From: Streptococcus oralis | GTDB lineage: Bacteria > Bacillota > Bacilli > Lactobacillales > Streptococcaceae | Reading direction: 5' to 3' | Assembly: GCF_001578705.1 (NCBI RefSeq) | Contig: NZ_KQ969037.1 | Span: 361,442 to 425,441 of the forward strand | Length of the DNA stretch: 64,000 nt | Shown here: piece by piece, positions 44,739 to 53,567 of the stretch | How positions within the stretch are numbered: position 1 is the stretch's first letter | How the letters are laid out: every line of letters begins with the position of its first letter | Position numbers and translations under genes: made by a program | Notes under the pieces: generated by a model | The model's database searches: none | Told to the model about the DNA's origin: nothing | Seen by the model: only the letters and a program-made list of their open reading frames with translations

Positions 44739-46289
44739 CTACAACAACAAATCTTTTATTTTTCCAATTTCACTTTTTGGAATGACTAAATGAATCATAT
44801 CGCCCAGATACATTCTGGTTGAGCCATTAACGGTTTGGCTTTTCCCATTATGGACTTGGGTTGTGATGAGGACGTTGTGTGGTAAGTTGAGTTCATGGAC
44901 TTGTTTACCAGCTATTTTATCTGAAACAGGGATTTCGATAAGAGTTACTTCTCCTTCGTCTGTCGCTTCTTCTGGCAACATTTTCTCAAGCATAGCCTCG
45001 TATACTGGAGCACCCTTGAGTAGATCCATGATGATGTAAGCAACCAAGGTCACTAAGCCAAGTGGCATGAGGTTGCGAATATCTCCAACCATCTCGGTTA
45101 CGAGTATCATAGCGGTTAAGGGAGCCTTGGATATTGCCCCAAAGTAGCCACTCATTCCCAGAATGACAAATATAGGGAATTGTTCCTGACTGACAAGCCC
45201 AAGATTGACACAAATGACACCGACTAGGGCACCAAGTAAGGAACCAAGCGCCAAAATGGGAAGGAAAATTCCTCCTGGGAGACCACTTCCATAACTAATC
45301 ATGCTCCAAACAAAGCGAATCAAAAAGTAAGCTAATAGAACCTGAAAACTAAAATCTTGCTCAGTCAAAGAAAGAACGACCTGATTTCCACCACCAAGAA
45401 TTTGTGGCAAGAAAATCCCGACTGGTATGATAAGGATAAAGGCTAGGATTGGATAATAAGCTTTATCCAAATGGATTTTTTGACCAATCCAGTCATAAAT
45501 TCGACCAACATTGAGTACAGCTTTCTCATAGAGAAAACCAGAGAGTCCTAGAAAAACCCCCATAACCAGGTAAATCCAATACTGGTCTAGGGTCATGAGA
45601 GGAATGTTGTCTGGCATATCCAGAACAGGTGTTAGTCCAAATATGAGTAGTGAGACAAAGTTTGCTACGAGACTGGCTGCTAGAGTTGAGACCCAGAAAA
45701 AGCGTGAAAAATGGTGATAGACTTCTTCTACAACAAAGAGGAGACCTGCGATTGGTGCATTAAAGGCAGCGGCTAAACCTGCAGCAGCTCCACTGGCAAT
45801 CAGGGAACGTTCTTCAACTGGGCTAGATTTTAGCCACTTGGCAATACCTTTACCACCAACAGCTCCAAGTTGAATGCTTGGCCCTTCTCGTCCTAACATA
45901 AGTCCACTGGCAATAGCAAGAATCCCTAGGACATATTTTTTCCAGAGGACACTCCACCAGTTAAGAGCCATGAGTCCTTTTAGTTCGGCTTCGACTTGAG
46001 GAATTCCTGAACCCTTGATATCTTTTTCTGACCGAGTTAGTTTCGCACTGAGCCAGTAAACGAATACATAAAATAGACCAATGATAAAAAGATTGCGCAC
46101 TAGGTGCGCTTGATCTTGATAGAGTCCTTGTATCAGGTGGAAGCCCTTTTCGATTAAGAAACGAAAAGATCCGACGATTAGCCCGACGACGAGACCAACA
46201 ATGATTCCTCGTCCAACTTGGGATAATATGGTGCTTGAGGCAAAGGCAAATTCTTTCTTGGAACTGAGTGTTTCTGACTGTTCCTCCAT
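44739..46289 (-). CDS. ClC-family chloride channel or H+/Cl- exchanger with C-terminal TrkA_C-like domain
   Basis: A 516-residue membrane protein with the ClC selectivity motifs GSGIPQ, GREGPSIQLGAVGG and GGIFLPILALGSLLGA. The glutamate in GREGP is the external gating residue, which points to possible exchanger activity. About ten membrane helices are followed by a cytoplasmic RCK_C/TrkA_C-like domain (about 435-516, TLIEIPVSDKIAGKQVHELNLPHNVLI...), a common ligand-sensing addition in ClC proteins of Firmicutes. The start at 46289 has GAGG 8 bases upstream; the ATG at 46295 would leave only 2 bases. It follows rnhB by about 12 bases, so it is part of the rbgA-rnhB-clc run, and may help acid tolerance. 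Confidence 0.92.
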   Translation of the reverse strand: MEEQSETLSSKKEFAFASSTILSQVGRGIIVGLVVGLIVGSFRFLIEKGFHLIQGLYQDQAHLVRNLFIIGLFYVFVYWLSAKLTRSEKDIKGSGIPQVEAELKGLMALNWWSVLWKKYVLGILAIASGLMLGREGPSIQLGAVGGKGIAKWLKSSPVEERSLIASGAAAGLAAAFNAPIAGLLFVVEEVYHHFSRFFWVSTLAASLVANFVSLLIFGLTPVLDMPDNIPLMTLDQYWIYLVMGVFLGLSGFLYEKAVLNVGRIYDWIGQKIHLDKAYYPILAFILIIPVGIFLPQILGGGNQVVLSLTEQDFSFQVLLAYFLIRFVWSMISYGSGLPGGIFLPILALGSLLGALVGVICVNLGLVSQEQFPIFVILGMSGYFGAISKAPLTAMILVTEMVGDIRNLMPLGLVTLVAYIIMDLLKGAPVYEAMLEKMLPEEATDEGEVTLIEIPVSDKIAGKQVHELNLPHNVLITTQVHNGKSQTVNGSTRMYLGDMIHLVIPKSEIGKIKDLLL

Positions 46290-46301
46290 AATCATTTCCT
46301 C

Positions 46302-47081
46302 TTACTTGTCTTTCTTAGTTGAAACCAGTGTTTTGACTGGTTCAAAACTGGTTCGGTGAATTGGGGTGACACCTAATTTTTCCAGTCCTTCTAGGTGTTT
46401 AGCTGTTCCATAGCCTGCATTAGCCGTGAAATCATAGCCAGGAAATTGCTGATCGTATTCTTTCATAATATTATCCCGTGTCACCTTGGCCACTATAGAT
46501 GCAGCTGCGATAGAAAGGGAGTTAGCATCTCCTTTGATAATGGAGGTTTGTGAAATTGGTAACTCCAGTTTCATGGCATCTATCAAAAGGTGCTCAGGTT
46601 GTGGACTGAGCTGGGATATTGCTTCTTTCATGGCTAGTTTGGTCGCCTCGTAGATATTGACTTGGTCAATGATATGATTATCCATGATACCAATACCGAT
46701 TGCCAAGGCTTGATCTTGAACAGCATGATAAATTTCCAAATGTTTCTTTTTGGGGATCTTCTTGCTATCGTTGAGGCCTCTAATCTTACAATTTTTTGGT
46801 AAAATAACGGCTGCAGCGACTACAGGTCCAGCCAGAGGACCACGACCGACCTCGTCAACACCTGCTATTAGGGTCAATCCTTGTTTGTAAAGCTCTTTTT
46901 CATAGGAAAGCATAGATTCCAAACGAAGATCCTCATCCAGTTCTGCCTGAATGGCTTTTTTACGCTTGTTGATTTCCTTTTGAACTCCAGAACGAGTATC
47001 CTTTTCCAGTTCAAGAAAAAGGGAATCGTCTAATTCTTTGACAGTAGCAAGAAGTTCCTTGATTTCTTTAATCGTCGTCAT
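46302..47081 (-). CDS. rnhB: ribonuclease HII
   Basis: A 259-residue RNase HII that removes ribonucleotides and RNA primers from DNA. The catalytic D-E-D-D set lies in [30 protein letters not shown] and [40 protein letters not shown] closes the domain. The N-terminal 70 residues form the helical substrate-binding extension seen in Firmicutes. Start at ATG 47081 gives the usual length; an in-frame ATG at 47090 adds three residues, and neither has a clear ribosome-binding site. Both lie inside the end of rbgA, so translation is probably coupled to it. Confidence 0.96.
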   Translation of the reverse strand: MTTIKEIKELLATVKELDDSLFLELEKDTRSGVQKEINKRKKAIQAELDEDLRLESMLSYEKELYKQGLTLIAGVDEVGRGPLAGPVVAAAVILPKNCKIRGLNDSKKIPKKKHLEIYHAVQDQALAIGIGIMDNHIIDQVNIYEATKLAMKEAISQLSPQPEHLLIDAMKLELPISQTSIIKGDANSLSIAAASIVAKVTRDNIMKEYDQQFPGYDFTANAGYGTAKHLEGLEKLGVTPIHRTSFEPVKTLVSTKKDK

Positions 47082-47919
47082 CGATATCATCCAATGTATC
47101 TAAGGTGTAGTTGCCGAGTTTTCCATCACGAACTTCCTTCACGAAAAGACTGTAAAAACGGTCGTAGTCGTCACGGAAACCGAGGGCGCGCGTCATATCC
47201 ATGATGATAACAGGCGCTTCTTCTTCTATCTTCATTTGTTTGAAGCGTTCAGCTAGCTTTTCTGGATAATGTTCTTTGAAATAATTGAGACCAAAAATGG
47301 TCACTTCATCCATAGGAAGCAACTGGTCTTTAATCGCTCCTGTTAGGGCTAGTTTGAGTGCGACAGCATCATCTTCGAACTTAGGCCAGAGAATCCCTGG
47401 TGTGTCTAAGATTTCAAGGTCTTTATTGGTTTTGAGCCACTGTTGCCCCTTGGTAACACCTGGTTTATTGCCGACAACTGCAATCTTTTTCCCAGCCAAA
47501 CGGTTCATGAGAGTTGACTTGCCTGCATTTGGAATTCCGATAATCATGGTCCGCAAGGTTTCAATTTTGATACCGCGTTCTTTCTGGCGTGCAATCTTAT
47601 CAGCCATGAGATTTTTCGCTGCATCTGTCACAACTTTTACAGTCACTTGCTCTTTGGAGTTGATAGCCAGTGTTTGAATTCCCTGTGATTCAAAATACTG
47701 ACGCCATTCTTTTGTCATTGCTGGATCAGCTAGGTCTGCCTTGTTTAAAATCAATAGTTTGGGTTTATCACCCACAATCTTGTTCAACATAGGGTTTTGA
47801 CTAGATAAAGGCAGGCGAGCATCCACCAAAATCGTCACAAAATCAACAAATTTTAAATTCTCCTGAACTTGTCGCCGAGCCTTTGACATGTGGCCCGGAA
47901 ACCATTGAATAGTAGCCAT
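47068..47919 (-). CDS. rbgA: ribosome biogenesis GTPase RbgA (YlqF)
   Basis: A 283-residue circularly permuted GTPase required for late 50S subunit assembly. The permuted order is visible: G4 (LNKADLAD) comes before G1 (GIPNAGKST), G2/switch (GVTKGQ) and G3 (DTPG). N-terminal [14 protein letters not shown] and [16 protein letters not shown] are family signatures; the C-terminal helical RNA-binding domain ends in the acidic [13 protein letters not shown] 47919 gives the standard [11 protein letters not shown] start; the ATG at 47925 is also possible. It overlaps rnhB, a pairing conserved across Firmicutes. Confidence 0.96.
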   Translation of the reverse strand: MATIQWFPGHMSKARRQVQENLKFVDFVTILVDARLPLSSQNPMLNKIVGDKPKLLILNKADLADPAMTKEWRQYFESQGIQTLAINSKEQVTVKVVTDAAKNLMADKIARQKERGIKIETLRTMIIGIPNAGKSTLMNRLAGKKIAVVGNKPGVTKGQQWLKTNKDLEILDTPGILWPKFEDDAVALKLALTGAIKDQLLPMDEVTIFGLNYFKEHYPEKLAERFKQMKIEEEAPVIIMDMTRALGFRDDYDRFYSLFVKEVRDGKLGNYTLDTLDDIDDDD

Positions 47920-48038
47920 AAACATTTCCCCTTCCGACTAAAAAAACGTAATAAAACGTTTTCTTTCTCATCATCTATTCTATCATAAATTAGGTACTTT
48001 TGCACAGGCTTTGACTAAAATAAAATTACATTATAATA

Positions 48039-48056
48039 CATAACTTAATTTATGTA
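48039..48056. repeat. near-palindrome matching the one after clc
   Basis: ACATAACTTAATTTATGT differs from the perfect palindrome at 44711-44728 at 2 of 18 positions. It lies between rbgA and the MazEF-type pair. Confidence 0.45.
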
Positions 48057-48069
48057 ACTAAGTGTGTGC

Positions 48070-48108
48070 TTGACTTAATTTGCTGTTTGGTATATACTTT
48101 GTATATAC
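48070..48108 (+). promoter_or_regulatory. mazEF-type promoter with palindromic operator over the -10
   Basis: TTGACT (48070-48075) and TATACT (48093-48098) are 17 bases apart. GTATATACTTTGTATATAC (48090-48108), two copies of the self-complementary GTATATAC separated by TTT, covers the -10 and start region, the usual place for autorepression by an AbrB-fold antitoxin or the toxin-antitoxin complex. Confidence 0.75.
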
Positions 48109-48128
48109 GGTTTCGTGGAGGTAGAGCA

Positions 48129-48344
48129 ATGAATATAGTAAAGACTCGAAAGGTGGGGAATTCGCTCACTGTGACTATTCCTAAAAATTTAGGTATGACA
48201 GAAGGTCAAGAAATGGTTGTCTACAAAGGGATTGACGGAGTCATTGTCTTAGCTCCAAAACTGAAAGATCCTTTTGATGGGATTACTGATTTGAGAATGA
48301 CAAACGATTTTGAAGGGGTAAGGTCACTTGGTAGCGAAATCTGA
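48129..48344 (+). CDS. MazE/AbrB-type antitoxin
   Basis: A 71-residue swapped-hairpin AbrB-fold antitoxin: MNIVKTRKVGNSLTVTIPKNLGMTEGQEMVVYKG contains the diagnostic 'RKVGNSLxVTIPK' DNA-binding loop, and the C-terminal half (DPFDGITDLRMTNDFEGVRSL) is the flexible acidic tail that wraps the toxin. GGAGG is 7 bases before ATG 48129; the upstream in-frame start at 48066 would place the promoter inside the gene and is rejected. It overlaps the toxin gene by 17 bases. It should repress its own operon through the GTATATAC operator. Confidence 0.85.
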   Translation: MNIVKTRKVGNSLTVTIPKNLGMTEGQEMVVYKGIDGVIVLAPKLKDPFDGITDLRMTNDFEGVRSLGSEI

Positions 48345-48684
48345 CTATATTCCTGAAAAGCAGGATATCATTTGGCTGGACTTTGATCCATCAATTGGTC
48401 GGGAGATTCAGAAACGGCGCCCTGCCTTGGTTGTGTCTAGGAGAGAATATGCTTTGCAAACTGGTTTTGTGGCTGTCTGTCCCATCACTCATGGCCAACA
48501 ACGTTTGACAGAAAAAGGCTTACTCGTTCCTGTCTCGTCGGACAAGGTAGATGGCGCTGTCAATCCATTTCAACTGTATACCTTTGATTTTCGGATGCGC
48601 AATGCTCAAAAAATAACAAGGATGGACACGCAGTGTTTTCAGAAAGTCGTCCAACTTTACCAGTACATCTTCGGAGATAATTAA
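48328..48684 (+). CDS. MazF/PemK-type toxin, mRNA interferase
   Basis: A 118-residue MazF/PemK-fold toxin expected to cleave single-stranded RNA at short motifs. The N-terminal QDIIWLDFDPSIGREIQKRRPALVVSRREY contains the conserved 'D..P..G.Eq..RRPalV.S' block (catalytic Arg in RRP), followed by VAVCPITHG and a VDGAVNPFQLYTFDFR strand that includes the second catalytic region. The start codon appears to be TTG 48328 with AAGG just upstream, inside the antitoxin gene, so toxin translation is coupled to antitoxin and kept low. A terminator follows. Confidence 0.86.
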   Translation: MVAKSDYIPEKQDIIWLDFDPSIGREIQKRRPALVVSRREYALQTGFVAVCPITHGQQRLTEKGLLVPVSSDKVDGAVNPFQLYTFDFRMRNAQKITRMDTQCFQKVVQLYQYIFGDN

Positions 48685-48717
48685 ATCCTACCATGCATAG
48701 ACAAGGTAGGATTTTTT
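48683..48717. terminator. terminator between the mazEF-type pair and the convergent gene
   Basis: AAATCCTACC/GGTAGGATTT with a 12-base loop and T6 run; it can serve both converging genes. Confidence 0.82.
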
Positions 48718-49896
48718 CTATATGAGTAACCTATTTAAGAACGGGTGAAGGCAATTAAGGAGAATTCCTCTAATCCAGCTTTCTTGTGCAGATGATAGCT
48801 GTTCTGCCTGAAGGCATTCTTTTAGAAAATCGCGGACTTGTTCTGGTACAATTTCAAACTCAAAGGCTTTCATCTTGTAGAAAAAGTCGATGAGATGCTC
48901 AGATAAGTATTCATCTGAAAAGCGTACTTCTCCACTTTTTCGATATTCTAATAAGAGACGAGAAAATCTAGCTTTTTCATCAGGTAAATCACGAAAATAG
49001 GAATTAAGAAGCCAAGTTTGCTTCTGCTTTCGTTCAATAGGATCTTGATTTGCAATTCGCTGATCCTTTTCCAGCTCCTTTTGGTTTTGTTTAGCCTTGA
49101 AAGCCCGTTCGTCTCTATTCTTACCAAAGAGGATTTTTTCCCAATTTCGTTCTTCTTGGGTCAAGGTTTCTGTAAAGCCAAAATAATCTTGGTAGGCACG
49201 CTCTGCCGGCCCCATGGCAAGAATGAGATTGTCAGCGTATTGCTTGGCGATTTTATCTCTTTTCTTGCGTTCCTTCTCTGCCTGAATCCGTAAATGCTGC
49301 TCGTAGTCAATCTTCTCTTTGCCTAGTTTGACAAGGTAAAGTTGATCATCGGACTTACCAAGTAAAAAAGGTTTGATACACTTTTCAAGGACTTCTTCCA
49401 TACGAGCCTTCTTCTTTGGCTCTGCCTTGGTCCAACTTCCGCCTTGGAAGACTTCTAGGAAGAGCTGATAGTCTCTCTCAGGTGCGAATTGATTGCCACG
49501 ATTGGGCTTGAAAACACCTTTTTCCCAAAACCATTTTAGAAGTCGTTCGTCAAAGTCGCTTTTATTGACCTTGATTTTTTCCTTTTTCTGAGCCTTTCTG
49601 CTTAGGTTTTCAAGTTTTCTGAGAAGCTTGTCTTCCTCTTCCAGTTGCTGATCGAGGCTAATACGATGAAAATGGCGAACACAATCGCTACCAATCGGAA
49701 AGAGGCGTTGTCCTGTAACTCCGTTAAAGAGTTCGTAAGCGTACTTAATCGCATTTCCACAGATACAATTACTACGGCCGATACCATTAAAAATCAAGGA
49801 AACTTCATTCCATTCCTTGGTAGCTTGTTCCCAAGTATCAGCTTTTGAAGCCTGTAAAACCGCATCATGCAGGGATTTTCTAACTGGAAGTGGCAT
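48718..49896 (-). CDS. hypothetical charged protein with an N-terminal cysteine/histidine cluster
   Basis: A 392-residue soluble protein I do not recognise. The N-terminal 80 residues contain NCICGNAIKYAYELFNGVTGQRLFPIGSDCVRHFHR, a C-x-C ... C-x-x-H pattern that could bind zinc. The middle (about 80-310) is extremely rich in Lys, Glu and Arg and probably a long helical or coiled-coil region (LRIQAEKERKKRDKIAKQYAD, KQNQKELEKDQRIANQD), and the C terminus is helical. AAAGGAG precedes the ATG. It lies 17 bases downstream of rexA on the same strand, a position held by an uncharacterised protein in pneumococcus too, so a nucleic-acid-linked role with RexAB is conceivable. Confidence 0.6.
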   Translation of the reverse strand: MPLPVRKSLHDAVLQASKADTWEQATKEWNEVSLIFNGIGRSNCICGNAIKYAYELFNGVTGQRLFPIGSDCVRHFHRISLDQQLEEEDKLLRKLENLSRKAQKKEKIKVNKSDFDERLLKWFWEKGVFKPNRGNQFAPERDYQLFLEVFQGGSWTKAEPKKKARMEEVLEKCIKPFLLGKSDDQLYLVKLGKEKIDYEQHLRIQAEKERKKRDKIAKQYADNLILAMGPAERAYQDYFGFTETLTQEERNWEKILFGKNRDERAFKAKQNQKELEKDQRIANQDPIERKQKQTWLLNSYFRDLPDEKARFSRLLLEYRKSGEVRFSDEYLSEHLIDFFYKMKAFEFEIVPEQVRDFLKECLQAEQLSSAQESWIRGILLNCLHPFLNRLLI

Positions 49897-49913
49897 GAGG
49901 TCTCCTTTCTAGA

Positions 49914-52900
49914 TTATACTTTTACAACTTGAACCTCGTCTTTTCCGAGCAAAATCAAGTATTTTTCTATGTTTTCAATCAAATAGGCTCGTGATAAGGC
50001 CTCACCATATAGAGCTAACTGACCACGATAGCGGTCTATGAGTTGACTTGGTTCATCGTAACGGTCTGTCTTATAGTCGAAAAGAATAATTCTGTCCTCA
50101 TAAAGTAGATAGCCGTCCAAGATCCCACGAACAACAAAGTCTTCCTGACTTTTTTGATCTTTTTTGAGCATGGAGAAAGGTTGCTCGCGGTAGAGATGGT
50201 CGGTATTAGCGAGAATTTCCTGACCAAGTGGTGTTTCAAAGAAGGCGAGAATTTTAGAAAGATTGATCTTGTCTCTCACAGCTGGACTAATCTGAACTTG
50301 TTTGAGTGTTTCTGTTAGACTAGCAAGTGTTGGTTGCTGACTGAGGTCAATTCTCTGCATAAGTTCATGAGTGGCACTACCAATCTCAGCTCCAGTTACC
50401 TTTTCTTTAGTTGAAAAATCTGGTAAATCAAAGCTGATTTTTTTCTCAGTTGATTGAGTTTGGTTAGCAATTCGAACACCTTCCATATCCATAACAGGTT
50501 CGTAGAATTTCTTGATTTGACTTGGGGTTTGAACACTAGGAAGCTCAATAGCTGCGCGGTGAAGAGTATTATAAACTTCCACCTCTTTCAGCATTTCAAG
50601 GGATTCTTTAATCGTTTCAGACTGGCGGTTGTCTGCTTGAGAACTATCTTGTAGAGGGCTCTTGTTTTCCAATTCACCGATAGCTTCCCTAGTCAACTGG
50701 TCTTCACCAACAAAATGATAGCTAAAGTTGAGATTGTCCTTGGCAAATACTTTACTGATAGCCCAGATCCAATCTTGGAAATTTCTTGCTTGCAGTCTGG
50801 TATTGCTATCTAATTTTCCATTGTTTGCTGCTGGATATTCCTTGACTTCTAGCTTTTCACGAGATCCCTTACCGACAAGATAGAGCTTTTTCTCAGCTCT
50901 CGTCATGGCAACATACAGCAGACGCATCTGCTCTGAATAGCTAGCCAGTTGTAGTTCTTTCTCATTCTGCGTATAAGTCAGACTAGGAATGGAGAGTTTG
51001 ATGGTTTTAGGATAGTGTGCTTCCACTGCTCCTGTTTCCACCTTGGCAATGTATTTGACACCAAGCCCATTTTGACGGCTGAGAATGACTTCTGACATCG
51101 AGTCTTGCTTGTTGAAGTCCTGATCCATGTTGAGGATAAAGACATAAGGGAACTCCAACCCTTTGCTCTTGTGAATAGTCATAAGTTCCACGGCATCTTT
51201 AGGCGGTGCGACGGCTACGCTTGCGAGATCGTGCTGGGCTTCTAGGACTTGGTCAATCATACGTATAAAACGCGACAAGCCCTTGAAATTACTCTTTTCA
51301 AACTGGTCAGCGCGCAGAGCTAGGGCATAGAGATTAGCCTGTCTAGCTGGACCGTTTGGCAATGCGCCAACATAATCATAGTAAAAACGGTCATTGTAAA
51401 TCTTCCAAATCAAGTCATAGAGAGAGTGGGTTTTGGCATAGAGGCGCCAAGAATCCAAAATATCCATGAATTGATTTAGTTTCTCAGCTAGTTCTGTGTG
51501 AATCAAGTCTTTTTGGACGGTATCCTGTTTTTGAGCATTGACCAGTTTCTCATAGAGATTTTCTTGGACTTTGTCCTCTGCTTTCTGAAGGGATAAGCGT
51601 GCCAACTCGTCCTCATCAAAACCAAACATTGGAGACTTCATAAGGGCAACCAAGGCGTAGTCTTGCAGGGGATTGTGAATGACTCGCAGCGTATCCAACA
51701 TGACTTGCACTTCTAGGGATTGGAGATAATTGTTTTGCTCACCGTCGGTTTTGACAGGGATCCCATACTCAGACAAGGCGAGGAGAATTTGGTCATTTCG
51801 ACTGCGACTGGAAGTCAAAAGGGCAATTTCTTTGAAGGCAACACCTTTTTCCTGATGAAGTTTCAAGATTTCCTTGATGACTAGGCGCATTTCTCCTGTG
51901 AGTTTCGTTTCTGTTTGGCTCTCTTCCTCTTCTTGCCCACTATCGTCCTTATCGTAGAGGAGAAATTCTGCCTTGTTTTCTGGATTAGGAGTTAGTTTGG
52001 TATTGGCAAAAACAAGCTGGTGCATGCTGTCATAGTTGATTTCGCCGACCTCTTGGTCCATGAGACGTTCAAAAACATCATTGGTTGCTGACAGCACTTC
52101 TGAACTACTACGGAAATTTTCTTTAAGAAGAATCAACCTGCCTTCTTGAGGATTTTTCGTATAGCGTTGGAATTTTTCATTGAAAATCTGCGGGTCTGCC
52201 TGACGGAAACGGTAGATAGACTGCTTGATATCCCCCACCATAAAGCGATTGTGGCCATTAGACAGCAATTCCAGCATCCGTTCTTGAATGTGATTGGTAT
52301 CCTGATACTCATCGACCATGACTTCGTGGAATCGTTCCTGATAAGCCTCGCGGACTTGCGGAAAATTCTCTAAAATCTCAATGGTGCAATGACTGATATC
52401 AGCGAATTCAAAAGCATTTTCCTGGCGTTTACGTTCTCGATAAGCCTCTACAAAATCGCTCATAAAGGTTTGGAAGGTTTTACCTAGCTCCCAAGTATCT
52501 TCATGATAACGTTCTTGGTAGTCGAGAATCGTTATCTGGTCCGCCAGTTGTCCTAGTTTAGCAAACTGGGCCTTTCTCTCATCGTTATAGGCATCAGCCA
52601 GTGGTTTTAAATCGGCCTTACGACTGGAGTTAGCCAGAGCTCGACCGTTTTTCTCCTTCGAGATTGCAACAATACGCGCAAGCACTGCTTGATAAGCCTG
52701 GCTATCGGACTCTTGATTTAAGGAGCCAATTTCATCCAGAACCAGCTGCACATTTTCTAAATAGGCAGCTTTTGGAAACTCCTTAGCATCGTTATCCAGA
52801 TGATAACGGAGGAAACTTTCCAAGTCCCAAAGCGCCTGCTTGATTTGCTCAGTTTGTTTGTCTTTCTCATTTGCAAAGTCAGCTTTTTCAAACCCTTTGA

Positions 52901-53567
52901 GAAAAGACTCGTTCAGCCATTTTTGGGGGCTACTGGTGGATTGAAGGAAATCATAGATTTTGTAGACTTGTTGGCGTAGACCTCGTTCATCCTTGCCACG
53001 TCCAGCAAAGTTCTTCACTAAGCTACTAAATTTCTCTTTATTCTCACCTTGGTAATGGGCTTCAAAAACTTGACGAAAAACTTCGTTTTTTAAGATTAAC
53101 TGTTCACTTTCATTTTGTAAAATACGAAAATTTGGTGCAATATCAATCAGATAGCCATGTTTGCCGAGAAACTTTTGTGTGAAGGAGTCCATGGTTCCGA
53201 TGGCAGCGTTTGGTAGATCTGCCAACTGGCGTCCCAAGTGTTGTTTGAGATCGACATCGTTACTTTCTTGGATTTGTTGGCTGATTTTTTTCTCCAAGCG
53301 CTCTTTGAGTTCAGTAGCAGCCTTAACGGTAAAGGTCGAGATAAAGAGTTGACTGATTTCTACACCACGGGCTAATTGGTCAAGAATGCGCTCGGCCATA
53401 ACAAAGGTCTTCCCTGAACCAGCAGACGCTGAAACTAGGATATTTTGCCCTGCCGTATAAATGGCTTCAATTTGCTCGGCAGTTTTCTTCTGTTCCTTGT
53501 TCGAACTCGCTTCTGCTTCTTGCAGTTTTTGAATTTCTTCCTCAGTTAAAAAGGAAATGGGCTTCAT
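49914..53567 (-). CDS. rexA: ATP-dependent helicase/nuclease subunit RexA (AddA)
   Basis: A 1217-residue UvrD-like helicase fused to a RecB-family nuclease, the motor subunit of the AddAB/RexAB enzyme that processes double-strand breaks for recombination. Walker A is ASAGSGKTF (47-55, K53); further helicase motifs include [42 protein letters not shown] and [15 protein letters not shown]. The C-terminal nuclease has the D...DYKTDR catalytic core ([22 protein letters not shown]). Its start overlaps the rexB stop by 4 bases (ATGA), so the two subunits are coupled. It recognises Chi together with RexB. Confidence 0.96.
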   Translation of the reverse strand: MKPISFLTEEEIQKLQEAEASSNKEQKKTAEQIEAIYTAGQNILVSASAGSGKTFVMAERILDQLARGVEISQLFISTFTVKAATELKERLEKKISQQIQESNDVDLKQHLGRQLADLPNAAIGTMDSFTQKFLGKHGYLIDIAPNFRILQNESEQLILKNEVFRQVFEAHYQGENKEKFSSLVKNFAGRGKDERGLRQQVYKIYDFLQSTSSPQKWLNESFLKGFEKADFANEKDKQTEQIKQALWDLESFLRYHLDNDAKEFPKAAYLENVQLVLDEIGSLNQESDSQAYQAVLARIVAISKEKNGRALANSSRKADLKPLADAYNDERKAQFAKLGQLADQITILDYQERYHEDTWELGKTFQTFMSDFVEAYRERKRQENAFEFADISHCTIEILENFPQVREAYQERFHEVMVDEYQDTNHIQERMLELLSNGHNRFMVGDIKQSIYRFRQADPQIFNEKFQRYTKNPQEGRLILLKENFRSSSEVLSATNDVFERLMDQEVGEINYDSMHQLVFANTKLTPNPENKAEFLLYDKDDSGQEEEESQTETKLTGEMRLVIKEILKLHQEKGVAFKEIALLTSSRSRNDQILLALSEYGIPVKTDGEQNNYLQSLEVQVMLDTLRVIHNPLQDYALVALMKSPMFGFDEDELARLSLQKAEDKVQENLYEKLVNAQKQDTVQKDLIHTELAEKLNQFMDILDSWRLYAKTHSLYDLIWKIYNDRFYYDYVGALPNGPARQANLYALALRADQFEKSNFKGLSRFIRMIDQVLEAQHDLASVAVAPPKDAVELMTIHKSKGLEFPYVFILNMDQDFNKQDSMSEVILSRQNGLGVKYIAKVETGAVEAHYPKTIKLSIPSLTYTQNEKELQLASYSEQMRLLYVAMTRAEKKLYLVGKGSREKLEVKEYPAANNGKLDSNTRLQARNFQDWIWAISKVFAKDNLNFSYHFVGEDQLTREAIGELENKSPLQDSSQADNRQSETIKESLEMLKEVEVYNTLHRAAIELPSVQTPSQIKKFYEPVMDMEGVRIANQTQSTEKKISFDLPDFSTKEKVTGAEIGSATHELMQRIDLSQQPTLASLTETLKQVQISPAVRDKINLSKILAFFETPLGQEILANTDHLYREQPFSMLKKDQKSQEDFVVRGILDGYLLYEDRIILFDYKTDRYDEPSQLIDRYRGQLALYGEALSRAYLIENIEKYLILLGKDEVQVVKV

